From positions 1-6,132 of the forward strand of contig QMUI01000054.1 of NCBI GenBank assembly GCA_003660485.1: a stretch of 6,132 nucleotides of DNA. Direction: 5' to 3'. The translations under genes and the position numbers were made by a program. How positions within the stretch are numbered: position 1 is the stretch's first letter; every line of letters starts with the position of its first letter. This stretch comes from Thermococci archaeon (GTDB lineage Archaea; Methanobacteriota_B; Thermococci; Thermococcales; Thermococcaceae). Below, piece by piece: positions 1 to 5,872 of this stretch. Below the pieces are notes generated by a model. It was given only the letters and a program-made list of their open reading frames with translations. It ran no database searches and had not been told where the DNA came from.

Positions 1-333
1 CTCTTTGATGTTATCGTTAATGTAAACAAGGTCGAAAAGAAGGAAGTTAAAGAAATCGAAGCGGAAGGGGATGACCTTGAATCCCTCCTCTACAATTTCC
101 TCGAAGAGCTACTAGTAATCCATGACATCGAAGGATTGGTCTTTAGGGACTTTGAAGTCAAAATAAAGAAGGTCAACGGAGAATACAAGCTGAAAGCAAA
201 AGCTTATGGTGAAAAGTTTGATCCTGAAAAGCACGAACCTAAGGAGGAAGTTAAGGCAATAACTTATCATGATATGAAGATAGAACAACTGCCAGATGGA
301 AGATGGATGGCACAGTTAGTTCCCGACATCTGA
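1..333 (+). CDS. Archease, tRNA-splicing ligase RtcB cofactor (5'-truncated by window edge)
   Basis: Frame 1 is open from the first base to TGA at 331-333, giving 110 visible C-terminal residues. The family is about 140 residues long, so roughly 30 N-terminal residues lie outside the window. The call rests on whole-fragment recognition: an acidic stretch ([19 protein letters not shown]) followed by FRDFEV, the lysine-rich strand region, ITYHDM, and the short tail ending PDI. In the known archaeal structures the metal site of archease uses aspartates that include one at the extreme C-terminus, which fits the terminal Asp-Ile here. Archease helps RtcB ligate tRNA exon halves by promoting its guanylylation. 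In Pyrococcus abyssi it is also reported to improve the specificity and solubility of a tRNA m5C methyltransferase encoded next to it. Here that partner lies downstream at 1412, but more than 1 kb away. An internal ATG at 136 is not a plausible start because the frame is clearly coding upstream of it. Confidence 0.9.
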   Translation, partial: LFDVIVNVNKVEKKEVKEIEAEGDDLESLLYNFLEELLVIHDIEGLVFRDFEVKIKKVNGEYKLKAKAYGEKFDPEKHEPKEEVKAITYHDMKIEQLPDGRWMAQLVPDI

Positions 334-818
334 AGATCTTTAGAAACAGGCATAACCCTTTTAATTTAAAGACTATTGCCATTTTAGTGTTTTTCTTGAG
401 AATCAAAGTATGGAAAGGGGTTTGGATATTTTTAGTAATATTTTGTTACTAAATGTCAATATGCTCAATATGGTATGCCAAAATATCACGAAATATTTTC
501 AAAATTTCCAGATTTAGGAGGGAATTGCGCCAGCAGAGGTGTTTGAGCATATACATGGTGATTTTTAATAAGAACATGCGCAAGACCCTGAATTTGCACT
601 ACAGAGTAACGAGCCGTCTTTGCACGCCCTTAAAGCCCATAAAAATATTACCACTATTGCTCACAATTACAAATTTCAACAAGTTCATCACTTTTTAGTA
701 CAAGCATCTTCATGGAGTTTCACAAGTCCCCCTTAGCAAAAAGCTTATATGAACAGAGACACTTTAAGAGAGTTTAGAGGAAATGAGAGAAAAATAACCC
801 CGGTTCCAATAAGACTAA
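334..818. other. AT-rich interval without an intact gene
   Basis: This stretch follows the archease stop. It is poor in G+C (15 of 60 bases at 421-480 and 18 of 60 at 661-720, against 35 of 60 at 1741-1800 in the methyltransferase). The one longish open frame, 453-698 on the plus strand, has a non-thermophile composition: many Ser, Thr, Arg and Ile and almost no acidic residues. Other frames hold patchy open pieces. Frame 1 covers 454-543 (includes MPKYHEIFSKFPDL). Frame 2 covers 521-565, then two adjacent TAA codons, then 572-733 (includes LHALKAHKNITTIAHNYKF). The minus strand holds similarly short open pieces. These may be the remains of one or more old genes, but the strand and family cannot be decided. 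A T-rich stretch just after archease (about 386-397) could serve as its terminator, and the TTTTAATTTAAA at about 358-369 resembles a TATA element. Confidence 0.45.
386..397 (+). terminator. Possible T-run terminator after archease
   Basis: The run TGTTTTTCTT lies about 55 bases after the archease stop. Archaeal transcription often ends at oligo-T stretches without a hairpin. This is the first pronounced T-run downstream of the gene, but the surroundings are AT-rich, so the run could be there by chance. Confidence 0.25.
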
Positions 819-1378
819 AGGAGAATTGAAAGTCTGGCGTCATCAATCAGCTACTCTATCATTGTTCCAAATAAGAAAGACTTAAAGGGGCTTTTAGCAA
901 AGGCCTTGGGGGGTATCTTTTTATGACGCCTTAACAGGCAAATAGCGGATCTCAATTTAAACTTGAAAAATGTTTTTAATAAGTTAGGACACCCAAAGGC
1001 ATTTCTAATTCTTGGAGTTATTGTAGTTTTCTTGGTGCATTTGTTATTTACAGGTCAACTAAATCTATAGATAGCAGACTACCTACGATAAGCATTGAAA
1101 ACTTAACAATCGAATTTCACAAAACTTTCAGAACTGGAGGAATAAAGTTCGAGAAGTATAATGTAGAACTTAAAGTATAATGTAGAACTTATACTTTACA
1201 AGTTAACACCTAAGTTATAACGACCTACAACCTCACAATTACTGTCCCCATGTTTACTGGGCACATCTTCGTCGTTATGGAGGGCGATAAACTATACGAG
1301 GTGAAAAATGTAGCATCAAAAGGACCAGACCATTTAATTGTATACTTTAGTGAACTATCTTCCGGGCCACAAACCTAA
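819..1378 (+). pseudogene. Decayed gene for a membrane-anchored protein of unknown family
   Basis: No single frame is open, but consecutive pieces in the same direction read as one protein. Frame 3 from 819 to 923 (includes SISYSIIVPNKKDLKGLLAK) is broken by TGA at 924-926. It resumes to about 1054 with HPKAFLILGVIVVFLVHLLF, a convincing single membrane segment. Frame 2 from 1055 to 1177 carries on with SIDSRLPTISIENLTIEFHK. An exact 19-bp tandem duplication at 1154-1191 then moves the reading into frame 3 (ILYKLTPK). A second shift near 1200-1214 returns it to frame 2 for 54 codons (includes TITVPMFTGHIFVVMEGDKL), ending at TAA 1376-1378. The predicted layout is a cytosolic N-terminus, one membrane helix and an extracellular beta-rich domain. 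The upstream reading could begin at ATG 749, whose frame 2 runs to TGA 827 and abuts the first piece. I do not recognise the family. The final TAA is only 33 bases before the methyltransferase start. Confidence 0.55.
1154..1191 (+). repeat. Exact 19-bp tandem duplication
   Basis: AAGTATAATGTAGAACTTA occurs at 1154-1172 and again, base for base, at 1173-1191. Because 19 is not a multiple of three, the second copy changes the reading frame of the broken gene around it from frame 2 to frame 3. Removing one copy joins the reading KYNVEL directly to ILYKLTPK. It looks like a replication-slippage event and one of the lesions of that gene. Confidence 0.85.
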
Positions 1379-1388
1379 AACCTAAATA
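1376..1388 (+). promoter_or_regulatory. Putative TATA element for the m5C methyltransferase gene
   Basis: CTAAAACCTAAATACC lies about 25-35 bases before the ATG at 1412, the usual distance of an archaeal TATA box from a start site at or near the initiation codon. No GGTGA or GGAGG motif occurs between it and the ATG, so a leaderless or very short-leader message is likely. The methyltransferase needs such a promoter because its usual operon partner is over 1 kb upstream. The call rests on position and AT content alone. Confidence 0.4.
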
Positions 1389-1411
1389 CCCCCTTCAAAA
1401 ACGAGCCAAAT

Positions 1412-2344
1412 ATGAACTACAGAGAAGAGTTCCAAAAGATCAACAGGAAGCTCGTGGAAAGGTACTCCAAGCTAGATGATACCGAAGATTTCTGGGCCTA
1501 CCTTTACAAACCTTTAAGACCAAGCATCAGGATAAACACCCTCAAGGGCAACCTTAACGAGATAAAGCCGATGCTTGAGGAGAAGTTTGAGCTCGAGAAC
1601 ATTCCATGGACGAAGGGAGAGGGGTTCTTCATAAAATCTCTTAATGTCAACTTCGGCCAGCTTATTGAATACTCCCTTGGCTTGATTATTCCCCAGGAAG
1701 CCAGCTCCATGATACCCCCCGTAGTCCTAGATCCAAAACCGGGAGAGCTTGTCCTAGACATGGCAGCTGCCCCGGGGAGCAAAACTACTCAGATAGCCCA
1801 GTACATGAACAACGAGGGGTGCATAATAGCCAACGACGCAAAGCAGGACAGGGCCAACATCCTCATAGCCAACCTTAACAGGGCAGGAGTTTTAATTGCA
1901 AAAGTTACCGTGAAGGACGGAGCCTACTACGCCAAATACGAGAACACCTTTGACAGGGTTCTCTTAGATGCCCCATGCTCCTCCGTTGGAATGATAAGGA
2001 AGAACTTCAAGTTCGCAAAGACGTGGAGCTTAGGAAAGGTCTACTACCACTCAAGGCTCCAGAAGAGGCTTATACTAGCTGCATATAAGGCTTTAAAGCC
2101 TGGGGGGGTTCTGGTTTATTCAACGTGCACCGTAGATCCTTTGGAGAATGAGGAGGTAGTTGACTTCCTCCTCCAAAAGACGGATGCGAAGCTTGAGAAA
2201 ATTAAACTGCCGCTGAAGACGACTGAGCCAGTTTTAGAGTGGGAAGGGAGGAAGTACAGCGAAGAGTTAAAGAAGACCGTTAGAATTCACCCCCAGGACA
2301 ACGATACCGAGGCGTTCTATATAGCAAAGATAGTCAAGCCATAA
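1412..2344 (+). CDS. tRNA (cytosine-5) methyltransferase, NOL1/NOP2/Sun family
   Basis: This 310-residue S-adenosylmethionine-dependent enzyme methylates cytosine C5 in tRNA. The family signatures are in order: RINTLK at 40-45; QEASSM at 95-100; the SAM-binding loop DMAAAPGSKTTQIA at 116-129; the acidic ANDAK at 140-144, which usually contacts the SAM ribose; VKDG at 167-170; DAPCSS at 186-191 with Cys189; and YSTCT at 236-240 with Cys239. Two conserved cysteines are typical of RNA m5C methyltransferases. In this family the TC-motif cysteine (here Cys239) is the nucleophile and the PC-motif cysteine (here Cys189) helps release the product. Both are present, so the enzyme looks active. Length and motifs match the archaeal enzyme studied in P. 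abyssi, which targets several tRNA cytosines and is assisted by archease. ATG 1412 is the only sensible start: the frame carries TAA at 1376-1378 and no other start codon in between. No SD site is visible. Confidence 0.93.
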   Translation: MNYREEFQKINRKLVERYSKLDDTEDFWAYLYKPLRPSIRINTLKGNLNEIKPMLEEKFELENIPWTKGEGFFIKSLNVNFGQLIEYSLGLIIPQEASSMIPPVVLDPKPGELVLDMAAAPGSKTTQIAQYMNNEGCIIANDAKQDRANILIANLNRAGVLIAKVTVKDGAYYAKYENTFDRVLLDAPCSSVGMIRKNFKFAKTWSLGKVYYHSRLQKRLILAAYKALKPGGVLVYSTCTVDPLENEEVVDFLLQKTDAKLEKIKLPLKTTEPVLEWEGRKYSEELKKTVRIHPQDNDTEAFYIAKIVKP

Positions 2345-2357
2345 ACTTTCTATTTGT

Positions 2358-2385
2358 ATACCCCCGAAACTAGTTTCGGGGGTAT
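2358..2385. promoter_or_regulatory. Perfect 28-bp palindrome between two genes
   Basis: The 28 bases are identical to their own reverse complement. As RNA they would form a 12-bp stem with a CUAG loop; the left arm is ATACCCCCGAAA. The palindrome begins 14 bases after the methyltransferase stop. Its right arm contains GGGGGT, the only plausible SD site for the small downstream gene, and the final AT of the palindrome overlaps an in-frame ATG at 2384. It could act as a DNA operator for a dimeric regulator, as an RNA hairpin hiding the SD site, or as a 3'-end element for the upstream gene. The sequence does not decide between these. Confidence 0.85.
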
Positions 2386-2389
2386 GGAT

Positions 2390-2638
2390 ATGCTGGTGAA
2401 GAAGAAGGGAGTGTTCACGGAGGAAGATGCCCTAAAGGTAATAGAGATGGCCAGCCAGAAAATGGAGAAGGAGATCATTGTCATGGCGTATAGGGTTACA
2501 GATGAAGCTAAGAGGAGGCTTTGGGACTACCAGAGGGCAGTGGCGCTAATGGCTGACCTCACGGGAGAAGAGAGGTACGTTAGGGTGGAGATCCTAGAAG
2601 GCTACGTCAGCGACAAGGTAAAGGGGATAGAGCTTTAG
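2390..2638 (+). CDS. Small unrecognised protein, 82 residues
   Basis: The frame encodes a charged 82-residue protein starting [21 protein letters not shown] do not recognise the family. It has no cysteines, no signal peptide and no membrane segment. The likely fold is an alternating small domain: helix at about 10-28, strand at about 29-36 (IIVMAYRV), helix at about 37-58 (rich in Arg, with WDYQRA), and strand at about 62-72. Composition matches its neighbours (many Lys, Glu and Val), which argues for a real gene. ATG 2390 is preferred because GGGGG ends 7 bases before it. ATG 2384 is possible but too close to that site. A TTG at 2354 would place the palindrome inside the coding region and is unlikely. 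The gene lies 45 bases after the methyltransferase and overlaps the 3' end of truD by 32 bp on the opposite strand. Its position suggests a role in RNA metabolism, by context only. Confidence 0.75.
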   Translation: MLVKKKGVFTEEDALKVIEMASQKMEKEIIVMAYRVTDEAKRRLWDYQRAVALMADLTGEERYVRVEILEGYVSDKVKGIEL

Positions 2639-3839
2639 TCTTCATGATTTCCCTGAGAACGCTCGTCGCGTAAACACCTTTAGGCAGGAAGAACCTAAAC
2701 ACAACGTCATTTCCCTCGATTCTATATACAAACTTTCTAGGCTTTATTAAGAGCTCCCTCCTACCTCCAGGCTCCCTTAGTGGTTTTGGCAGCTTTTTAA
2801 AGGCCTCAAGGCTAACTCCAGCCTCCTCCAAGATTTCCTTTTCAAGTTTTCCTGGGATGCCTTCAGCTTTTCTCATAGAGTAGCCAAAGATTGGCCCTGA
2901 AACCATTGCTTCTCCCTTCTTTATCTTTGAGTTCACGAAGTCTACATTGGTTTCTGTTACCCTGTACGTCCTCGTTCTAAGGGGTATCCCATTCTTAACC
3001 TGAACAACTATATCCCCTGGAAGAGCCTCATTCAAAGGCAATCCTTCCTCGATTCTCCTTGAGAGGTATAAGTTGAACAGGTAAGCCTGAAATGCATGGA
3101 CAAAGATCCTCAAGATCGGCCTTGGAAGAACGAGAAAAGCCTTCTTCCAGTTTTTAGTTTCTTTATACCTGTAAAGCATGGCCCTTTCGTACCTCAGGAA
3201 CTTGGGGAATTCCTTAAGGGCCAGATCAACATCCTTCGTCTCTAGGAATCTCCTCCTTGCATCATCCCCTTCCATGCCCTCCCCAGGATAACCCAAGAAG
3301 ACCTCGGCCGCCTCCTCGTACTTCCCCTCGAGCAACAACTTACCAACTATGTGGTTGACGCTTCTCCTCTCGCCGAACCTCTGAATTCCGAAGTAGTTGG
3401 GAAAACCCCCTTTATTCTTTAATTCTGCAATTATGTCTCTAAGTAATTCTGGCCTTTCTGCGTCCCTGACCCTTATCTTAAACCAGTTACCCAGGAGAAG
3501 GCCAAGCTTAAGTGGCCTGCCATAACCAACGAACTTTATGCTCATATCCGCAATCCTAAGCTGGGCAAGGTCAACATCCCTGCAGATGCTTATATACTGG
3601 TAGGTTACAGCATGCCTATCCTTTGTTCCCGCGAAGCCGATCTCAGAATAGTGAATGCCAACCCTCTTCGCTATCTCCTTTATGGCCGCCATAGTCTCCC
3701 AATTTCTCTTCTTCAGGAGATATATTCTGCACTTTCCACTCCTAAAAATAGAGGAAGGTAAGACTTCCCTAACTATGAAATCTTCCGGGTAGACCTTTAT
3801 CTTTCCACCTATCCCTGGGGCTTCGCTTAAGTACTTCAT
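2607..3839 (-). CDS. truD: tRNA pseudouridine(13) synthase TruD, archaeal type
   Basis: This 410-residue enzyme of the TruD/Pus7 family isomerises uridine to pseudouridine in tRNA, classically at position 13. Archaeal members are reported to act also at position 35 of some tRNAs. Seen in the sequence: the N-terminal motif [10 protein letters not shown] (17-26), the catalytic loop [14 protein letters not shown] (68-81) with Asp74 as the catalytic aspartate, and NYFGIQRFG (148-156). The central insertion typical of the family follows, at about 160-330, and then a C-terminal part with [11 protein letters not shown]. Length is normal for archaeal TruD. ATG 3839 is chosen because the family N-terminus [15 protein letters not shown] follows it and AGAGG lies directly before it. 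That spacing is too short for a good SD site, so a leaderless message is likely. The gene is separated from pth2 by 92 bases, so it probably has its own promoter. Its last 32 bases overlap the small plus-strand gene. Confidence 0.95.
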   Translation of the reverse strand: MKYLSEAPGIGGKIKVYPEDFIVREVLPSSIFRSGKCRIYLLKKRNWETMAAIKEIAKRVGIHYSEIGFAGTKDRHAVTYQYISICRDVDLAQLRIADMSIKFVGYGRPLKLGLLLGNWFKIRVRDAERPELLRDIIAELKNKGGFPNYFGIQRFGERRSVNHIVGKLLLEGKYEEAAEVFLGYPGEGMEGDDARRRFLETKDVDLALKEFPKFLRYERAMLYRYKETKNWKKAFLVLPRPILRIFVHAFQAYLFNLYLSRRIEEGLPLNEALPGDIVVQVKNGIPLRTRTYRVTETNVDFVNSKIKKGEAMVSGPIFGYSMRKAEGIPGKLEKEILEEAGVSLEAFKKLPKPLREPGGRRELLIKPRKFVYRIEGNDVVFRFFLPKGVYATSVLREIMKTKALSPLPCR

Positions 3840-3860
3840 CCTCTTTAAGAGCTAAAGGAC

Positions 3861-3870
3861 GAATAAAAAG
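3861..3870 (-). promoter_or_regulatory. Putative TATA element for truD
   Basis: On the minus strand the sequence reads CTTTTTATTC, centred about 27 bases before the truD ATG. That places transcription start close to the initiation codon and agrees with the lack of a well-spaced SD site. The same T-run also lies downstream of pth2 and could help end transcription from the ribosomal operon. Confidence 0.4.
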
Positions 3871-3880
3871 ATTTCTACAA

Positions 3881-3917
3881 TAGTTCACATTAGATTATCA
3901 TAATCATGTGTGAACTA
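3881..3917. promoter_or_regulatory. Symmetric interrupted palindrome, 37 bp, upstream of truD
   Basis: The outer arms TAGTTCACA (3881-3889) and TGTGAACTA (3909-3917) are exact reverse complements. The inner arms GATTAT (3893-3898) and ATAATC (3900-3905) are also exact reverse complements around the single base 3899. The 3-base spacers on each side have equal length but do not pair. The element sits 14 bases past the pth2 stop and just upstream of the truD TATA element. It could be an operator or activator site, since the spacing suggests bound dimers on one axis. Alternatively it could be a hairpin near the end of the ribosomal transcript, followed by a T-run at 3861-3870. Confidence 0.75.
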
Positions 3918-3931
3918 CTTTGAGAAAGGAC

Positions 3932-4288
3932 TTAAAGAAGTTTCAGGTGACCTGTAACTTTATCTACCAACTCATTAGGCCCAGGACCCACGGCAAGAAC
4001 GGTTATCGTCCCAGGAGGAATTTCAGTTAATCCAGCGTCTTGAATTAACGCAGTAGGCAGGCCGAGCTTTTCGGCTTTCTCCTTTAACTCGAGAAGATCT
4101 TCAAGCTTCTCGACTTTGACGACAACTTTCTTCTGACCCTCGTTAAACCACCTCTCAAACCACTCCCTCTTCTCTCTGTAAGCCTTAAAAGCAGCTGTAA
4201 CAGCCCCATGGGCAACCTGAACAGCCAATTTTCCCTTACTGAGCTTTAAATCCTTCCTAACAACGATAACCTGCTTGTACTTGAGCAT
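3932..4288 (-). CDS. pth2: Peptidyl-tRNA hydrolase, Pth2 (archaeal/eukaryotic type)
   Basis: Pth2 cleaves the ester bond between peptide and tRNA in prematurely released peptidyl-tRNA and so returns free tRNA to the pool. With the start at 4288 the protein has 118 residues, the normal length for an archaeal Pth2. Visible signatures are the N-terminal strand [17 protein letters not shown], then [12 protein letters not shown] (22-33), the loop [12 protein letters not shown] (83-94), and AVGPGP (99-104). Lys18, Asp84 and Thr88 match residues linked to catalysis in this family. ATG 4288 is preferred over the GTG at 4297 because AGGTG lies six bases before the ATG, and that GTG is part of the SD site itself. 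The gene follows rps7 by 31 bases on the same strand and is probably cotranscribed with the ribosomal genes. The 92-base gap after it holds a palindrome and a T-run. Confidence 0.95.
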   Translation of the reverse strand: MLKYKQVIVVRKDLKLSKGKLAVQVAHGAVTAAFKAYREKREWFERWFNEGQKKVVVKVEKLEDLLELKEKAEKLGLPTALIQDAGLTEIPPGTITVLAVGPGPNELVDKVTGHLKLL

Positions 4289-4319
4289 TAAAAACACCTA
4301 AGAGAAAAGAATAGGGAGA

Positions 4320-4967
4320 TCAACGTGAGGACTCTGCAATCCTTTCGATCTCGAGCTTCTTGCTGTAGGCGTAGCTCTTTGGATCCTTGTTTGCAGCCAG
4401 GATTATCTCCTCAGCTAAAGCCTCTGCAAAGCTCATCTTAGTTCTATAGCATTTGGCTGAGGCACCAAGGGCGATGTTCCTCAGTGCAACGTCAAGTCTC
4501 CTCAGTGGTGAGATATCAACTGCTACGTGATACCTTATACCACCGAACATTACGCTTGTGGTGTCCTCTCTTGGGGCCGCGTTCTCGATAGCCCACACTA
4601 AAACCTGGATTGGGTTCTTTCCAGTTCTCTTCTCGATGATCTTGAAGGCCTCCTTGACGACCTCGTAAGCCTTGACTTTCTTGCTGTTGAGTGACCTGTG
4701 TTCCCTCCTCATAAAGTGGCCAGCGACCTTGTAGTGGCTTCCACCGCTCCTCATGACCTTGTTAATTAGCCTCTCCACGATGTGGACGTTTGCCTTTCCG
4801 AAGTGCTTCTTGGCGTGCCTTCCATGAGTGTGGGGGAGTAGCCTTGGCTCGAGGTTTATGTAGGGCCTAAGAGAGGGATCTCTAACCTCGACGTCCTCGG
4901 TGCTCCACCTTCCCATAACTTTGATCTCGTGAGGAATGAAGAATCTCTCGCTCAGTGGCTTGGCCAT
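4320..4967 (-). CDS. rps7: 30S ribosomal protein uS7
   Basis: This 215-residue protein is the archaeal S7, a primary binder of the 3' major domain of 16S rRNA that organises the head of the small subunit near the exit site. It shows the longer archaeal N-terminus ([21 protein letters not shown]) and the conserved core: [20 protein letters not shown] (71-90), [18 protein letters not shown] (118-135), and [18 protein letters not shown] (142-159). The start is set at ATG 4967 because GGAGGTGA stands six bases upstream. The GTG at 4976, three codons earlier, is the core of that SD site and not a true start. The rps12 stop TGA (4975-4973) is also contained in GGAGGTGA, so the two genes are separated by only five bases and are probably translationally coupled. 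Confidence 0.97.
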   Translation of the reverse strand: MAKPLSERFFIPHEIKVMGRWSTEDVEVRDPSLRPYINLEPRLLPHTHGRHAKKHFGKANVHIVERLINKVMRSGGSHYKVAGHFMRREHRSLNSKKVKAYEVVKEAFKIIEKRTGKNPIQVLVWAIENAAPREDTTSVMFGGIRYHVAVDISPLRRLDVALRNIALGASAKCYRTKMSFAEALAEEIILAANKDPKSYAYSKKLEIERIAESSR

Positions 4968-4972
4968 CAGCT

Positions 4973-5416
4973 TCACCTCCTTGGCTTCTCCTTCCTACCC
5001 TTAACTAGCTCCTTGAGGGAGACCCTGTTTACCTTAACTACCTTGTACCTGATTCCTGGGATGTCACCCATTGAACCACCCTTTGGACCACCGATACCTT
5101 CGATGATTACCTCATCGTGCTCGTCGATGAAGTTGATAGCACCAACACCGGGACAGAATGCGGTAACGACTTTACCGTTCTTGATGAGTTGAACTCTCAC
5201 TGCCTTACGCATTCCTGAGTTAGGCTGCTTTGCTTCTACAGCAATCTTCTCGAGGACTATTCCCCTAGCCTGTGGTGCACCTTCGAGTGGGTCGCTCTTC
5301 TCCTTAAGCCTTAGAACTCTCCTCTTGTACCTGATGTCGCTCCACCTGAACTTCTTCCTCTTGAGCTTTAACTTCCTACCAGCGAATTCACCATTAGGAG
5401 CCTTCTTACCTGGCAT
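4973..5416 (-). CDS. rps12: 30S ribosomal protein uS12
   Basis: This is the 147-residue archaeal S12, which sits at the decoding centre of the small subunit and affects accuracy. Its start [20 protein letters not shown] is the standard archaeal N-terminus. The universally conserved loop [15 protein letters not shown] (63-77) and the second loop [12 protein letters not shown] (116-127) are both present. They correspond to the two regions where changes alter streptomycin response in bacteria. The chosen start is ATG 5416, six bases after GGGTG. Two earlier in-frame candidates (GTG 5425 and ATG 5422) fall inside the SD site and would add three residues absent from the family. The upstream nusA-like gene ends 10 bases before this start, with its TAG at 5429-5427 directly beside the SD site. 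Confidence 0.97.
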   Translation of the reverse strand: MPGKKAPNGEFAGRKLKLKRKKFRWSDIRYKRRVLRLKEKSDPLEGAPQARGIVLEKIAVEAKQPNSGMRKAVRVQLIKNGKVVTAFCPGVGAINFIDEHDEVIIEGIGGPKGGSMGDIPGIRYKVVKVNRVSLKELVKGRKEKPRR

Positions 5417-5426
5417 GAGCATCACC

Positions 5427-5864
5427 CTAAATTATTATCACATCTTCAATTCCGTGGTGTCTCTCCATTAATTGCTTCACAATATTAATGTTATGGCCAC
5501 CCCTACCAATTGCCCTCGGCTTATCCCTCGGATTAACGTCAAGGAGGGCAACCTTCTTGCCGTCCCTCTTTTCAGTTATGTGAACTCTTTTAACCTTTAC
5601 GCCCATAGTCTTGTATATGTTCTTTATGAACTCCTCGGGATTCTCTGAGTGCTCTACTAAGTCGATCTCCTTCCCTATGAGACCTTCGACTCTCCTGACG
5701 TTCATTCCCCTCTTGCCCAAGGCCAAACCCATCTCACCTTTCTTGATAACGTAGATAAGCCTGTTCCTCTCCTGGTCGATAAGACAGTCAAGAACAGTAG
5801 CCCCTGTAAAGCTCTCGAAGAGCGCTATGTACTTTATTTGGTCAGTGTTAAGTTTCAGTGGCAT
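5427..5864 (-). CDS. nusA: Archaeal NusA-like KH-domain RNA-binding protein
   Basis: This 145-residue protein consists of two KH domains and lacks the N-terminal polymerase-binding domain and S1 domain of bacterial NusA, as usual for archaea. The RNA-gripping GxxG loops are GKRG at 50-53 (in [17 protein letters not shown]) and GRGG at 120-123 (in [17 protein letters not shown]). The name reflects homology. A role in transcription elongation or termination is assumed from the bacterial protein and from the conserved position beside RNA polymerase and ribosomal genes in archaea. ATG 5864 is preceded by AGAGGTGA at a spacing of eight bases. The stop of rpl30e (TGA 5875-5873) lies inside that SD site, so the genes form one tightly coupled operon. 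Confidence 0.95.
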   Translation of the reverse strand: MPLKLNTDQIKYIALFESFTGATVLDCLIDQERNRLIYVIKKGEMGLALGKRGMNVRRVEGLIGKEIDLVEHSENPEEFIKNIYKTMGVKVKRVHITEKRDGKKVALLDVNPRDKPRAIGRGGHNINIVKQLMERHHGIEDVIII

Positions 5865-5872
5865 TTCCTATC

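Noticed and set aside
453..698. Plus-strand open frame of 81 codons in the archease-methyltransferase interval
   Set aside because: Composition is unlike any neighbouring protein (nearly no Asp or Glu, many Ser, Thr, Arg, Ile). There is no well-placed SD site, and other frames over the same bases look at least as protein-like. I treat it as a chance frame in AT-rich DNA.
454..777. Possible transposase or other gene remnant in the left half of the interval
   Set aside because: Pieces such as MPKYHEIFSKFPDL look coding, but they are short. They need several frame changes, have an atypical His/Gln content, and compete with open pieces on the minus strand. No transposase motif or terminal inverted repeat was found, so no family or strand is claimed.
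836..930. Inverted repeat GGCGTCAT (836-843) and ATGACGCC (923-930)
   Set aside because: The arms are only 8 bases, 79 bases apart, and fall inside the broken gene. A chance match is a sufficient explanation.
334..1411. C/D box guide RNA, tRNA or CRISPR array in the long gene-free interval
   Set aside because: I saw no box C (RTGATGA) and box D (CTGA) pair at suitable spacing, no tRNA cloverleaf with CCA-side acceptor pairing, and no regularly spaced repeats.
1504..1782. Minus-strand open frame of 92 codons
   Set aside because: It lies wholly inside the methyltransferase gene, whose motifs are intact, so it is an antisense shadow.
2354..2389. TTG start at 2354, adding 12 residues to the small gene
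   Set aside because: It would place the perfect palindrome inside the coding region, has no SD site, and the added residues are encoded by the palindrome itself. ATG 2390 has a well-spaced GGGGG.
4929..5192. Plus-strand open frame of 87 codons
   Set aside because: It is antisense to the rps12-rps7 junction, both of which are clear ribosomal protein genes.
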